A stretch of 64,000 bases of DNA from assembly GCF_009709615.1 (NCBI RefSeq), contig NZ_WJYA01000007.1, forward strand, positions 164,338 to 228,337, in the 5' to 3' direction. This document shows, piece after piece, positions 1-8,876 of the stretch (positions are counted from its first letter, which is position 1; every line of letters begins with the position of its first letter). The notes under the pieces are model-generated. The model was given only the letters and a program-made list of their open reading frames with translations. It made no database searches and was not told the DNA's origin. This DNA is from Winogradskyella ouciana (lineage in GTDB: Bacteria; Bacteroidota; Bacteroidia; Flavobacteriales; Flavobacteriaceae). The translations under genes were made by a program, and so were the position numbers.

Positions 1-33
1 TGTAAAATAAGCTGATAGCATAAAAATATAGGA

Positions 34-59
34 AGCCACTTGAAAGAGTGGCTTTTTTT
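34..59 (+). terminator. intrinsic terminator of a gene upstream of the window
   Basis: A 7-bp perfect stem (AGCCACT / AGTGGCT) with a 5-base loop is followed by seven T residues. It reads in the plus direction and would end a transcript that begins before the window. Confidence 0.75.
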
Positions 60-151
60 GTGCCTTAAAAAAGGCATAGGGTAAACTGAGTTTGAGGTGT
101 CTTAAATATATAAGCCAATTTCGGTTACGATTAAAACTAAAACTTTGAATT

Positions 152-625
152 ATGAAAATGATAAAGAAAACAGTATTTGTATTTATTTGCCTTATGCCAC
201 TTATAGGTTGGCCTCAAAACTCAGATGAAAAAAGTAATGATGTAGAAAAAGAAGAGGAGAAAACAAAAACTGATAAAAAATCTTATTACACAAAAAGAGG
301 AGAAGAAGATGCAAAGTTTGAACAGCAGTTTAATGCTGAAAGCGATAAGAAAGAAAAGGAATTTTGGAAAGAACAAAAAGCCTACGAAAAGGATTTAAAA
401 AAGAGAGATAAAAAAGCTTATAAAGCATATAAAAGAGGAAAACAGGATGCTTACAAGGAGCATTACCGCCATTGTGACCATCATTGCCATCATAGTGAGT
501 ATTACTATAATCATGCGTCGTATTATTATCATGGGTACCATAATCATTATTATTATGAAATGCAACCTCGCTATAGGCGAACAGGAATTAGAGTAAAAAC
601 CCCAAGTGTTAGGATAGGTTTTTAG
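152..625 (+). CDS. small secreted protein with Lys/Glu-rich middle and His/Tyr-rich tail
   Basis: This 157-residue protein is not one I recognise. It begins with a short signal peptide (MKMIKKTVFVFICLMPLIGWPQ, mature from about residue 22), so it is probably exported. Residues 25-105 are very rich in Lys, Glu, Asp and Gln and look like a charged helix. The tail (about 105-145) is dominated by His and Tyr, with clustered His and two Cys (HCDHHCHH) and several YYY runs. Such a tail could bind transition metals, but that is inference only. It stands alone between two hairpins, so it is probably monocistronic. The ATG at 152 is the only start that keeps the signal peptide. Confidence 0.75.
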   Translation: MKMIKKTVFVFICLMPLIGWPQNSDEKSNDVEKEEEKTKTDKKSYYTKRGEEDAKFEQQFNAESDKKEKEFWKEQKAYEKDLKKRDKKAYKAYKRGKQDAYKEHYRHCDHHCHHSEYYYNHASYYYHGYHNHYYYEMQPRYRRTGIRVKTPSVRIGF

Positions 626-646
626 TTTAAGGTTGATTAATTGAGG

Positions 647-678
647 AACAAGCCGTTCAAATTTTTGAGCGGCTTGTT
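647..678 (+). terminator. hairpin downstream of the His/Tyr-rich protein gene
   Basis: AACAAGCCG at 647-655 pairs perfectly with CGGCTTGTT at 670-678, and the stem extends inward through TTCAA/TTGAG with one wobble pair. A T-rich stretch follows. It lies about 20 bp after the stop at 625 and probably ends that transcript. Confidence 0.6.
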
Positions 679-710
679 TATTTTATTGGTTGCTGAGCGA
701 AGTCGAAGCA

Positions 711-1310
711 CTAGCAGTTTTTATACTTATCATTCAAACCAACACCTTCTATTATCATAGGCGTGATTTTTTCGATGCGATTTATTTTAGTTGCATCTCT
801 TTTGGCTTCAGAAATATACTCGCAATACTCTCTTTGTTTGCCAGGAGTTAAAGTTTTAAAAGCAGTATTCAATTCTGAATTGGACCTAAACACAGTATCT
901 AGCTCATCAGGAATTACAACAGTCTTAGTAACTCTTTTGGGTTTTATTTCCTTACCTGCACGTTGATTTGCTATAGACTCTTTAACATAAGCCAAAACCA
1001 CAGCGTCATTAATATCATCTATTGACATAAAACGCATTTGTCTTAAGGCTTTAGTTTTGATTTCTTGTGCATTGATAAGTAAGTTATGCTCATCCTTTAG
1101 AAATACTCCATTATGAAACCACAGGCAGAAATGATTTTTAAATGCACCTAGGCCTAACACGTTTTTACCATTAAGGCAATAGGTTGGCATACTCCATTTA
1201 ACCGTTTCGGTTAATTCTGTTTTGAGTATAATATTTCGCAATCGTGTTAAGGCTTCTGCCCAAGTAGGATTGAGCTCTACATATTCTTCAACGGAGTGGA
1301 CTTTTTTCAT
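711..1310 (-). CDS. DUF1801 / YdeI-OmdA family protein
   Basis: A 199-residue cytoplasmic protein with two recognisable parts. Residues about 15-110 form a DUF1801 (YdhG-like) domain, with the typical WSMPTYCLNGKNVLGLGAFK and CLWFHNGVFL stretches. Residues about 125-195 form a YdeI/OmdA C-terminal module, with VIPDELDTVFRSN and TPGKQREYCEYISEAKRD. The family is widespread in Bacteroidota, and its biochemical role is not established; the name 'bacteriocin protection' comes from an E. coli association. It has no signal peptide. It is transcribed alone, toward the gene at 152, with its start at the ATG at 1310. Confidence 0.85.
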   Translation of the reverse strand: MKKVHSVEEYVELNPTWAEALTRLRNIILKTELTETVKWSMPTYCLNGKNVLGLGAFKNHFCLWFHNGVFLKDEHNLLINAQEIKTKALRQMRFMSIDDINDAVVLAYVKESIANQRAGKEIKPKRVTKTVVIPDELDTVFRSNSELNTAFKTLTPGKQREYCEYISEAKRDATKINRIEKITPMIIEGVGLNDKYKNC

Positions 1311-1646
1311 AAATCTAACTTATATATAGTTATGGAGCAACTAAATTAAAAAACAAAACACAAAATTTTAAATTGAAAAATAATATTCATTCAGTAAACA
1401 GTTTAAATTGATAAACAACCTAGTTTTTTTGTATTTCATCGAAAAACCTTACAGAAAAAACTTTAACATAATTTTTTGATTAATTTTAAAGGTCTTTATA
1501 ATCAGGCGATTGGTTAATAGCAAAACAATTAAGCGCCAACTTTACTATTAAAGCAGTTACCACTGGTATACTGCAATTTATTATTTATTTAATTAATTCT
1601 AGTCCTATGATGTTGTGGTTAGCTATAACCAATAACATTTTATTCA
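1311..1646. other. intergenic region between divergent genes
   Basis: This 336-bp AT-rich region separates the divergent YdeI/OmdA-like gene and the giant T9SS protein gene, so it should hold both promoters. I find no clear TTG-N19-TAnnTTTG match, no terminator, and no convincing small gene. Confidence 0.5.
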
Positions 1647-4600
1647 ATGACTGAAAAAATTACCTTCGAGGCCCCACCCAAAAAGAATTATTTTTCAATT
1701 TTTAAAAAGTTCGATGACCATCCAATTACCAAAGGTGTGAAGCATTTAATGCTTGTATTTTTGTTTTCTTTTAGTATGCTAGGGTTTGCACAAACAACTC
1801 CTCCTTTAGATGATGTATTATTTGCTGATAACTGTGATGAGATGACAGGTACTACAATTTCATATGATGGAGCTAGTCAGAGTGTGTTATGGATAGCACT
1901 AGACTATTCAGCAGACTGTAACGATATAACTATAGATACGGAAGGCAGTACCATTGATACAGAAATTGGTCTATTTGATGAATTCGGAGGCCTTATTGCT
2001 AATGATGACGATGGTGGAACTGGGTTATTGAGTTCTTTAACAATAAACGAATTGCCTTCAGGGACTTATTATATTGCTACTGGTGGTTTTAATATGGTTT
2101 TTGAGCTTTCTGATTTTACAGTAACCTCTTCGTCTACATCTGTAGGACAGATCACTGTAAATGTTACGACAGGTTCAGAACCAGGCTCAGGCTCAGGTTC
2201 TGCACCAGCTAACGACCTTTTTGCAGATGCTATTGCAGTTTCTTGTGGTGATACAGTATTAGGTACAACTATTGATGCTACTTTAGATGAAGCTGATGCT
2301 CCAGATGGTGCTGACACATTTGCTGATCCAGATAGTCCATGGGTATGGTACTCATTTACAGGAACTACAGCTGGAGAAACAGTAACACTTTCTACGTGTA
2401 ATGCTGGTTCTGATTTTGATACGGAGATTTTTGTATACACTGGTACTTCTGGAGCTTTAACAAGTGTAGATGAAGGATACGATGAGTGTGGTTCACCAGA
2501 TTTCTTTGCTGAGACTTCGTTTGAATCCGATGGATCTACGACATATTATATCGCTATAGGCGGATGGAATGTTGGAGATGTTGGTAACTTTGAGTTAAGT
2601 GTAACTTGTGAGGCACCACCAGCGTGTGTACCACCAACCATAGACAGTGCAGTCGTCTCAGAAGACTTTTGTGACCCAGATGACGGTAGTGGAACGTTTA
2701 ACGTAATTGTTGAGGTTTCAGATCTTGGTGATTCATCACCAATGTTCGATGATGGTACTTTACAAACCGCAGTTGCACTAGGAACTAATGTTTTAGGACC
2801 TTATGACAGTGGCACAAACGTTACAATAAATATTGATACAGCTGATGATGCTTGCGATTCTAGCTTAGGTGACTTTACATATACCTGTCCTCCACCAGTA
2901 CCAGATAACGATGGTTGTGCAGGAGCCCTAACATTAGAATGTGGTGTAACTATAACCGGTAACAATGAAAATGCGACAGCTTCGGGTCTCGATGCTGAGT
3001 GTAACGGATTCGCGTCCTCAAGTGCATTGGATTTGTTCTACACATTTGAAGCAGATGGGCTGAGCAGTTATACGGTTGGTCTAGACGATGTAGATGGAGG
3101 TTCATCTTTTGATGGAGTACTATTTGTTTACTCTGGTCCATGCGACGACCTTACAAGTATAGGCTGTAGTGACAGTGGTAGCCCGGAGGAAGTGACTTTA
3201 GATGCGCCAGCAGCGGGAACTTATACGGTAAGAATTTTCGATTACTTCGGTACGGGTGACTTTACGTTAGATTTAACATGTGTGGCACCACCAGAATGTC
3301 CTGAACCAACAGATTTAGCTCCAACAACGCAGTCGCCAACAGCAACTACATTTACTTGGACACCTGGAGGAGATGAAACCTCTTGGGAATTTGCATTATC
3401 TCAACCAGATGCAACTGAACCTGAGCCTGCTTCTGTAGTAAACGAACCTTCGGGTACTGCTGGACATGACCCAGGACAAACTTTTCTTGTTTGGGTTCGT
3501 GCTATATGCGGAGATAATATATACAGTGATTGGATTACCTTAGAGTATACATCACCTCTACAAGCACCAGATAATGATCTTTGTGATAATGCTGAGCCGA
3601 TTGATTGTGGCGACACCGTCAGTGGTACAAACGTAGGAGCAACAAATGGAGATGGAGTAGCTGGTGATGGATGTGGAAGCGGTGCTTCTTCTGTAGGTGT
3701 ATGGTACAGTTTTAACGGAACTGGAGATACAGTAACAGCTTCGACTTGTAACTCTACGACAGACTTTGATACAGAGATTACCGTCTATACAGGAGCCTGT
3801 GGAGATTTAACCTGTGAAGGGAACAATGATGACGATGGAGAGTGCGCAACTGAGTTCCCAGTAGGTGGGCCTAATTTAACTTCAACATTTACTTGGGAGT
3901 CTGAAATTGGGACTACATATTATATCTATATAAGTGGTTTTGATTCTGATGCTATAGGTAATTTTGACCTTAGCCTTACTTGTGAACCACCAGTTAATAC
4001 ACCACCTACAATTTTAGGTGATCAAACTATAACAGTTTCTGTAGAAGAAAATACAACTGACGTCACTGATGTTGATGCTGTAGATGCAGAAGATGATTTG
4101 GCTGGTATAGATTTAACATATTCTATATCAACAACAGATGGTGTAGATGGAGCTTTGTTCAACATAGACGCTACAACAGGAGAGGTTTCCTTTATAAATC
4201 CACCAGATTTTGAAAACCCTATGGATTTTGGAGGTAATAACGGTTATAACCTTAGAGTTATAGTAACAGATTCCGGAGGTTTAGAAGATTTTCAGAATAT
4301 AACAGTATTGGTAACCGATGTTGATGAAACACCAACACCAGATAATGATTTATTCGCAGATGCTATAGCAGTTGCTTGTGATGATACAGTATTTGGTACA
4401 ACAATAGGAGCTACTTTAGATGAAGCTGACGCTCCAGATGGTGCTGACACATTTGCTGATCCAGATAGTCCATGGGTATGGTACTCATTTACAGGAACTA
4501 CAGCCGGAGAAACAGTAACACTATCTACGTGTAATGCTGGTTCTGATTTTGATACAGAGATTTTTGTATACACTGGTACTTCAGGTGCTTTAACAAGCGT

Positions 4601-7574
4601 AGATGAAGGATACGATGAGTGTGGTTCACCAGATTTCTTTGCTGAAACTTCGTTTGAATCCGATGGATCTACGACATATTATATCGCTATAGGCGGATGG
4701 AATGCTGGAGACGTTGGTAACTTTGAGTTAAGTATTACTTGTGAGGCACCGCCAGCGTGTGTAGGTCCAACAATTACTAGTGCTGATGTAGATGAGACAT
4801 GTAACTCAGAGGGTTCTGGTACCTTCGACGTTGTTATTGAGGTATCCGATCTTGGAAATTCCTCACCAATGTTCGATGATGGTACAACACAGACAGCTGT
4901 AACTCTTGGTACAAATGTTCTAGGTCCTTATGATAGTGGACAAAATGTTACCATAAATATAGATACAACAGACGATGCATGTGATGCTTCTTTAGGAGAC
5001 TTTACATTTACATGTCCTGTAGAAGGTCCAGAAAATGATAACTGCGAAGATGCAGAACCAATAGACTGTGGAGATACAGTATCTGGTTCTACAGAAAATG
5101 CTACCAATTCAGGCGGTAATGGTTCACCAGACGTTTACTACGAACTTGAAGATACTGAAGCGGGTACAGAAGTAACGGTTAGTCTTTGCGGCTCGTCTTT
5201 CGATACGTATATTGGTATCCTGGATGCTTGTGATGGAACACTATTATTTTTCAACGACGATTCTTGTGGGCTTCAGTCTGAGGTGACCTTTACATCAGAT
5301 GGTGCAACAACGTATTTAATAAGAGTTGAAGGGTTTGCTTCGGCTTCTGGTGCTTACAATTTAGCGATAAGCTGTGAGGAACCACAGCCAGCACCAGACA
5401 ATGATTTATTCGAAGACGCTATTGCAGTTTCTTGTGGTGATACAGTATTAGGTACAACAATAGGAGCTACTTTAGATGAAGCTGATGCTCCAGATAGTCC
5501 TGACACACCTGCTGATCCAGATAGTCCATGGGTATGGTACTCATTTACAGGAACTACAGCTGGAGAAACAGTAACACTTTCTACGTGTAATGCTGGTTCT
5601 GATTTTGATACAGAGATTTTTGTATACACTGGTACTTCTGGTGCTTTAACAAGTGTAGATGAAGGATACGATGAGTGTGGTTCACCAGATTTCTTTGCTG
5701 AGACTTCGTTTGAATCCGATGGATCTACGACATATTATATCGCTATAGGTGGATGGAATGTTGGAGATGTTGGTAACTTTGAGTTAAGTGTTACTTGTGA
5801 GACACCAGATCCATGTGATTTACCACTTGAAGATTATTTCTGGACCGGAGCTGTCAGTACCGATTGGACAGAACCAGGAAACTGGGCTGGTGGTATTGCG
5901 CCAGGCTTATCAGTATACGGAAACGTGTATATTTTAGGAGGTGCACCAAACTATCCTGTTTTAACTCAAAATCTTTATGTAGCTGAATGTTCAAATGTGA
6001 TTTGTGACCCAGGTACTTCAATAACTGTAAAGCCAAACGTTGAATTGACTAACGATGGTATTGTTGATAATTTTAATAACGGAGCTGTTGTATTTGAATC
6101 TGATGATACAGGAACTGCGTATATAGGTCCAGGTTCTGGTTTGTTCTTTGGTGAGTATACCGTAGAACGCTATATCCCAGCGAAAAGAGCATACCGTCAA
6201 TTGGCATCGCCAGTATTTACATCTGAGTCAATTTCAGAAAACTGGCAACAGGATACACATATTACTGGTCCTGCCGGAAATACGGATGGTTTTGACGTGA
6301 CCCAAACCGGTAACCCGTCAGCGTATATATTTAATAATGATTCCTATTTATATGAAGAATTGGCAAATACCAACGCTACGAATCTAATGCCTGGTACGAT
6401 GTATCACATTTTAGTTAGAGGTGATAGAAACACGGATTTAACCAATAACGATGCTCCGCCATCTATTACTACCTTGAAAGCAACAGGGGAATTAACACCT
6501 GAAAATACTGGTGTACCATTTGTAACTTCGGTTAATGTACCAGAACAACGTTTTGTTGCATTCGGTAATCCATTCCAGTCTCAGGTAGATATGGGAGATG
6601 TTGTAAGTATGTCTACTAATATTGACGCTGTATTCTACTGGGTTTGGGATGCCACTCTTGGTACAAGAGGTGCATACACTGCGGTGTTTGCAGATAGTGG
6701 TATTGCTTCGGCAGGAGACTCTGATGCGAATCAATTTTTACAGGCAGGACAAGCAGCATGGGTATATACCTCAGGTGCTGGTCTTTCTGAAGTGGTTATT
6801 GATCAATCAGCTAAAGATAACTCTCAGCTTGAAACTGATATTTTCAGAAATGGAAGTACGGCAGATCAAGGACAATTGCGCTTATCACTATACGAGAGCG
6901 GTACATTGGCCAACGGTGGGACCGCTACAGATGCTGTGTTAGTGTTATTTGATAGTAATGGCAATAATGGCGTTGATGCTTATGATGCCGTTAACATTAC
7001 AAATCTCGATGAGAATTTTGCAACCAATAATGATGGTGTCTTATTGAGTATTGAGAATAGAGCAACACCAGTAGATGAGGATGAGATTCCGTTAGAAATC
7101 AATACCTATAGAAGTACTAACTACACTATAGTAGCACAAGGTACAGCTATACAGGGAGCTACGGCGTTCTTATACGATGCGTACTTAAATGTACATACGG
7201 AGATACCAGCAACAGGTATAGTAAACTACGATTACACAGTTGATTCTAGTTTACCAGGTACTGTTGCAAATAATCGATTTAAAATAGTATTTTCAAATTC
7301 TGTTTTATCAATTGATGATTTAAATATCGCTAATGTACTCATGTATCCTAACCCAACTAATCTTGGTAAGTTCTACTTAAATGTTCCTTTAGGAATGGAT
7401 GATTTAGAAGTTACTATCTATGACGTGTTAGGTGTAGAGTTGTATAACAATACAGGATTTAACAGTGGTATGGAAATCACTATAGACCTTGGAGCAGAAT
7501 TTAGCATGGGTACGTATTTTGTACACTTAAATTCTCAAGGTAAAACAGTAACCAAGAAGTTAATTATTAATTAA
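1647..7574 (+). CDS. giant repetitive T9SS-secreted surface protein
   Basis: 1975 residues. A long charged N-terminus is followed by a hydrophobic segment (about 34-48) ending FAQ, a plausible signal peptide. Next come several PPC-like beta-sandwich units starting N-D-x-C/L-F-x-x-A. Three are nearly identical at about 189-322, 900-1033 and 1252-1385; divergent ones lie near 421-547, 696-780 and 1130-1250. Two copies of another module (SPMFDDGT...GPYDSG) follow the first two near-identical units. A fibronectin III-like domain lies near 550-640 and a cadherin-like domain near 783-897. The last 80 residues (MYPNPT...GTYFVHL...KKLIIN) are a type A T9SS sorting domain. The composition is acidic (many Asp/Glu) and suggests Ca2+ binding. 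It is probably a surface adhesin or matrix protein. It lies 13 bp upstream of the PID-CTERM gene and may be cotranscribed with it. Confidence 0.85.
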   Translation: MTEKITFEAPPKKNYFSIFKKFDDHPITKGVKHLMLVFLFSFSMLGFAQTTPPLDDVLFADNCDEMTGTTISYDGASQSVLWIALDYSADCNDITIDTEGSTIDTEIGLFDEFGGLIANDDDGGTGLLSSLTINELPSGTYYIATGGFNMVFELSDFTVTSSSTSVGQITVNVTTGSEPGSGSGSAPANDLFADAIAVSCGDTVLGTTIDATLDEADAPDGADTFADPDSPWVWYSFTGTTAGETVTLSTCNAGSDFDTEIFVYTGTSGALTSVDEGYDECGSPDFFAETSFESDGSTTYYIAIGGWNVGDVGNFELSVTCEAPPACVPPTIDSAVVSEDFCDPDDGSGTFNVIVEVSDLGDSSPMFDDGTLQTAVALGTNVLGPYDSGTNVTINIDTADDACDSSLGDFTYTCPPPVPDNDGCAGALTLECGVTITGNNENATASGLDAECNGFASSSALDLFYTFEADGLSSYTVGLDDVDGGSSFDGVLFVYSGPCDDLTSIGCSDSGSPEEVTLDAPAAGTYTVRIFDYFGTGDFTLDLTCVAPPECPEPTDLAPTTQSPTATTFTWTPGGDETSWEFALSQPDATEPEPASVVNEPSGTAGHDPGQTFLVWVRAICGDNIYSDWITLEYTSPLQAPDNDLCDNAEPIDCGDTVSGTNVGATNGDGVAGDGCGSGASSVGVWYSFNGTGDTVTASTCNSTTDFDTEITVYTGACGDLTCEGNNDDDGECATEFPVGGPNLTSTFTWESEIGTTYYIYISGFDSDAIGNFDLSLTCEPPVNTPPTILGDQTITVSVEENTTDVTDVDAVDAEDDLAGIDLTYSISTTDGVDGALFNIDATTGEVSFINPPDFENPMDFGGNNGYNLRVIVTDSGGLEDFQNITVLVTDVDETPTPDNDLFADAIAVACDDTVFGTTIGATLDEADAPDGADTFADPDSPWVWYSFTGTTAGETVTLSTCNAGSDFDTEIFVYTGTSGALTSVDEGYDECGSPDFFAETSFESDGSTTYYIAIGGWNAGDVGNFELSITCEAPPACVGPTITSADVDETCNSEGSGTFDVVIEVSDLGNSSPMFDDGTTQTAVTLGTNVLGPYDSGQNVTINIDTTDDACDASLGDFTFTCPVEGPENDNCEDAEPIDCGDTVSGSTENATNSGGNGSPDVYYELEDTEAGTEVTVSLCGSSFDTYIGILDACDGTLLFFNDDSCGLQSEVTFTSDGATTYLIRVEGFASASGAYNLAISCEEPQPAPDNDLFEDAIAVSCGDTVLGTTIGATLDEADAPDSPDTPADPDSPWVWYSFTGTTAGETVTLSTCNAGSDFDTEIFVYTGTSGALTSVDEGYDECGSPDFFAETSFESDGSTTYYIAIGGWNVGDVGNFELSVTCETPDPCDLPLEDYFWTGAVSTDWTEPGNWAGGIAPGLSVYGNVYILGGAPNYPVLTQNLYVAECSNVICDPGTSITVKPNVELTNDGIVDNFNNGAVVFESDDTGTAYIGPGSGLFFGEYTVERYIPAKRAYRQLASPVFTSESISENWQQDTHITGPAGNTDGFDVTQTGNPSAYIFNNDSYLYEELANTNATNLMPGTMYHILVRGDRNTDLTNNDAPPSITTLKATGELTPENTGVPFVTSVNVPEQRFVAFGNPFQSQVDMGDVVSMSTNIDAVFYWVWDATLGTRGAYTAVFADSGIASAGDSDANQFLQAGQAAWVYTSGAGLSEVVIDQSAKDNSQLETDIFRNGSTADQGQLRLSLYESGTLANGGTATDAVLVLFDSNGNNGVDAYDAVNITNLDENFATNNDGVLLSIENRATPVDEDEIPLEINTYRSTNYTIVAQGTAIQGATAFLYDAYLNVHTEIPATGIVNYDYTVDSSLPGTVANNRFKIVFSNSVLSIDDLNIANVLMYPNPTNLGKFYLNVPLGMDDLEVTIYDVLGVELYNNTGFNSGMEITIDLGAEFSMGTYFVHLNSQGKTVTKKLIIN
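2211..2612 (+). repeat. intragenic long direct repeat, copy 1
   Basis: First of three DNA repeats of about 400 bp inside the giant T9SS gene (others at 4344-4745 and 5400-5802). In the last ~290 bp, copies 1 and 3 differ at only about four positions by eye, most of them silent, which points to recent duplication or gene conversion rather than old paralogous domains. Confidence 0.85.
4344..4745 (+). repeat. intragenic long direct repeat, copy 2
   Basis: Second copy of the ~400-bp repeat. It encodes the same PPC-like domain with a handful of substitutions, and like copy 1 it is followed by the SPMFDDGT-type module (about 4756-5030; the copy 1 counterpart is about 2626-2905). The duplicated unit was therefore originally at least about 690 bp. 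Confidence 0.8.
5400..5802 (+). repeat. intragenic long direct repeat, copy 3
   Basis: Third copy of the ~400-bp repeat. It differs from copy 1 by a short coding change (DSPDTPADPD versus DGADTFADPD) and then runs almost identically. Unlike copies 1 and 2 it is not followed by the SPMFDDGT module but by the unique C-terminal region. Confidence 0.8.
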
Positions 7575-7587
7575 TAAAACAAATACA

Positions 7588-7797
7588 ATGAAGAATTCAA
7601 AAAGCACCTTTATTAAGGTAATTAGTACCGTAGCTATTGTTTTTGCAATGGTAAGTACAACAGATCTAAACGCTCAAGGCCCTCCAGGAGGTGCTACTGA
7701 CACAGTAGATGCAATCCCATTAGATGGTGGCTTAATCGCCCTAGTTATTGGCGCAGCAGCATTTGGTGTTAAAAAATTGCGCGATAATAAAAAGTGA
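7588..7797 (+). CDS. PID-CTERM sorting-domain miniprotein, probable XrtF substrate
   Basis: Only 69 residues. Residues 1-29 are a signal peptide ending LNA|Q. The C-terminus has the three-part exosortase signal: short motif PLDGG (44-48), hydrophobic helix LIALVIGAAAFGV (49-61), and basic tail KKLRDNKK. This matches the PID-CTERM class recognised by the Bacteroidota exosortase XrtF. If both ends are processed, only about 14 residues (30-43, Gly/Pro-rich then acidic) remain. The stop codon overlaps the GTG start of xrtF, so the two genes are translationally coupled. The giant T9SS gene ends 13 bp upstream. Family assignment rests on motif recognition. Confidence 0.85.
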   Translation: MKNSKSTFIKVISTVAIVFAMVSTTDLNAQGPPGGATDTVDAIPLDGGLIALVIGAAAFGVKKLRDNKK

Positions 7798-8390
7798 TAA
7801 ATATTAAAAATTTATTACAAGACATACCAAAACCAATAAGGCTTTTTCTCGGAAAGGCCTTATTGCTTTTTGTTGTATGGAAGATTTTGTATGTTGGGTT
7901 TTTATTAGACTCTAAGATTTTAGATTACCCACTAACTACACATGTTGGAGAAGCATCTGCAGAACTACTGAATCGATTTAGTTCAATGTCTGGTTTTGAA
8001 TCGGTCAGAGAGGTAAAGACAAGTATTTATGAAGGTGAGCGCATTACTGAAGAAACCTCAATGATCTATCACAACAATAAACCTGTATTATATATTGCAG
8101 ATGTCTGTAACGGTTTAGAACTCATTGTTCTTTATATAGGGTTTATAGTATGCATGCCATCTAGCTTTTTTAGAAAATTGCTTTATATTGTATTGGGAGC
8201 CATACTGCTAGATGTTGTCAATATTGGTAGATGTATAGGCTTAATTTATTTACGCGAATATTTTGAATATTATTTCGATTTTGCGCATAAATATTTATTT
8301 AAAATAACGATTTACGCATTCACCTTTTTATTATGGATGTTATATGCTAGAAAAATAAATTTAAATAATGAATCTGTACAAGTCGAATAA
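7794..8390 (+). CDS. xrtF: exosortase family protein XrtF
   Basis: A 198-residue multi-pass membrane protein. The exosortase catalytic triad is visible: Cys105 in ADVCNGLELI, Arg146 in NIGRCIGL, and His165 in FAHKYLF, each at a membrane segment as in the family. By family knowledge it cleaves PID-CTERM signals in the cytoplasmic membrane and transfers the protein to a surface acceptor. The start is GTG at 7794, whose TG belongs to the TGA stop of the upstream miniprotein. No in-frame ATG exists before Met65, which would remove the first helices. It overlaps the next gene by 23 bp, forming a tight miniprotein-xrtF-partner operon. Confidence 0.88.
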   Translation: MINIKNLLQDIPKPIRLFLGKALLLFVVWKILYVGFLLDSKILDYPLTTHVGEASAELLNRFSSMSGFESVREVKTSIYEGERITEETSMIYHNNKPVLYIADVCNGLELIVLYIGFIVCMPSSFFRKLLYIVLGAILLDVVNIGRCIGLIYLREYFEYYFDFAHKYLFKITIYAFTFLLWMLYARKINLNNESVQVE

Positions 8391-8787
8391 GGCGCGTTTT
8401 ATAATAGGGCTGTTAATTATTTTTGTGCTGTATTCTGTGTACCACATCTTTTTTGCAGAAAACACATTTACGGCATCAATTCCAAGAAAACTTAGACATG
8501 TTATTGCACTGTTGTTTACTGTAGCTGTTTATTTTGTAGGTACGTATCATCTCGGTAAGTTGAAGGTTAAATGGATGTCTACCCTATGGCATATGGTACA
8601 TATTGCCGGCTTATGTATTATCACAGCAATTGGTGTGTTTGATTGGTTATTCTTAACAGGAGAACCGATTGTAGCATTAAGCAGGTTCGCCAGAACAATT
8701 CAAGAACTATTGCTATCACCAATATTATATGTTGCTATGGGATTACTCAATAAAACCCTAAAAAACACCTCTACTGTTGCGTCTTGA
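8368..8787 (+). CDS. exosortase F system-associated membrane protein
   Basis: A 139-residue protein with about four hydrophobic segments (near 12-30, 46-62, 72-95 and 110-130). It corresponds to the small family always found beside XrtF in Flavobacteriia (named exosortase F system-associated protein). Its biochemical role is unknown. Its ATG at 8368 lies inside the end of xrtF, so translation is probably coupled. It is the last gene of the unit, and pepT converges on it after 89 bp. Confidence 0.8.
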   Translation: MNLYKSNKARFIIGLLIIFVLYSVYHIFFAENTFTASIPRKLRHVIALLFTVAVYFVGTYHLGKLKVKWMSTLWHMVHIAGLCIITAIGVFDWLFLTGEPIVALSRFARTIQELLLSPILYVAMGLLNKTLKNTSTVAS

Positions 8788-8876
8788 TGTGGAATGTAGT
8801 CTAGCTAATTACCATGCGATAAAATTAAAAATCGGATAAAGAAAATTCTTTTGTTAGAAGACTAAGACAATTAGTA

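Noticed and set aside
2069..5629. Three similar antisense frames (2069-2440, 4292-4573, 5354-5629) beginning with the same residues
   Set aside because: They are shadows of the three sense-strand repeats in the giant T9SS gene; their similarity follows from DNA repetition, not from conserved coding.
1647..7574. Possible CRISPR-like or minisatellite array
   Set aside because: Repeats are about 400 bp, coding and in frame, without short repeats and unique spacers.
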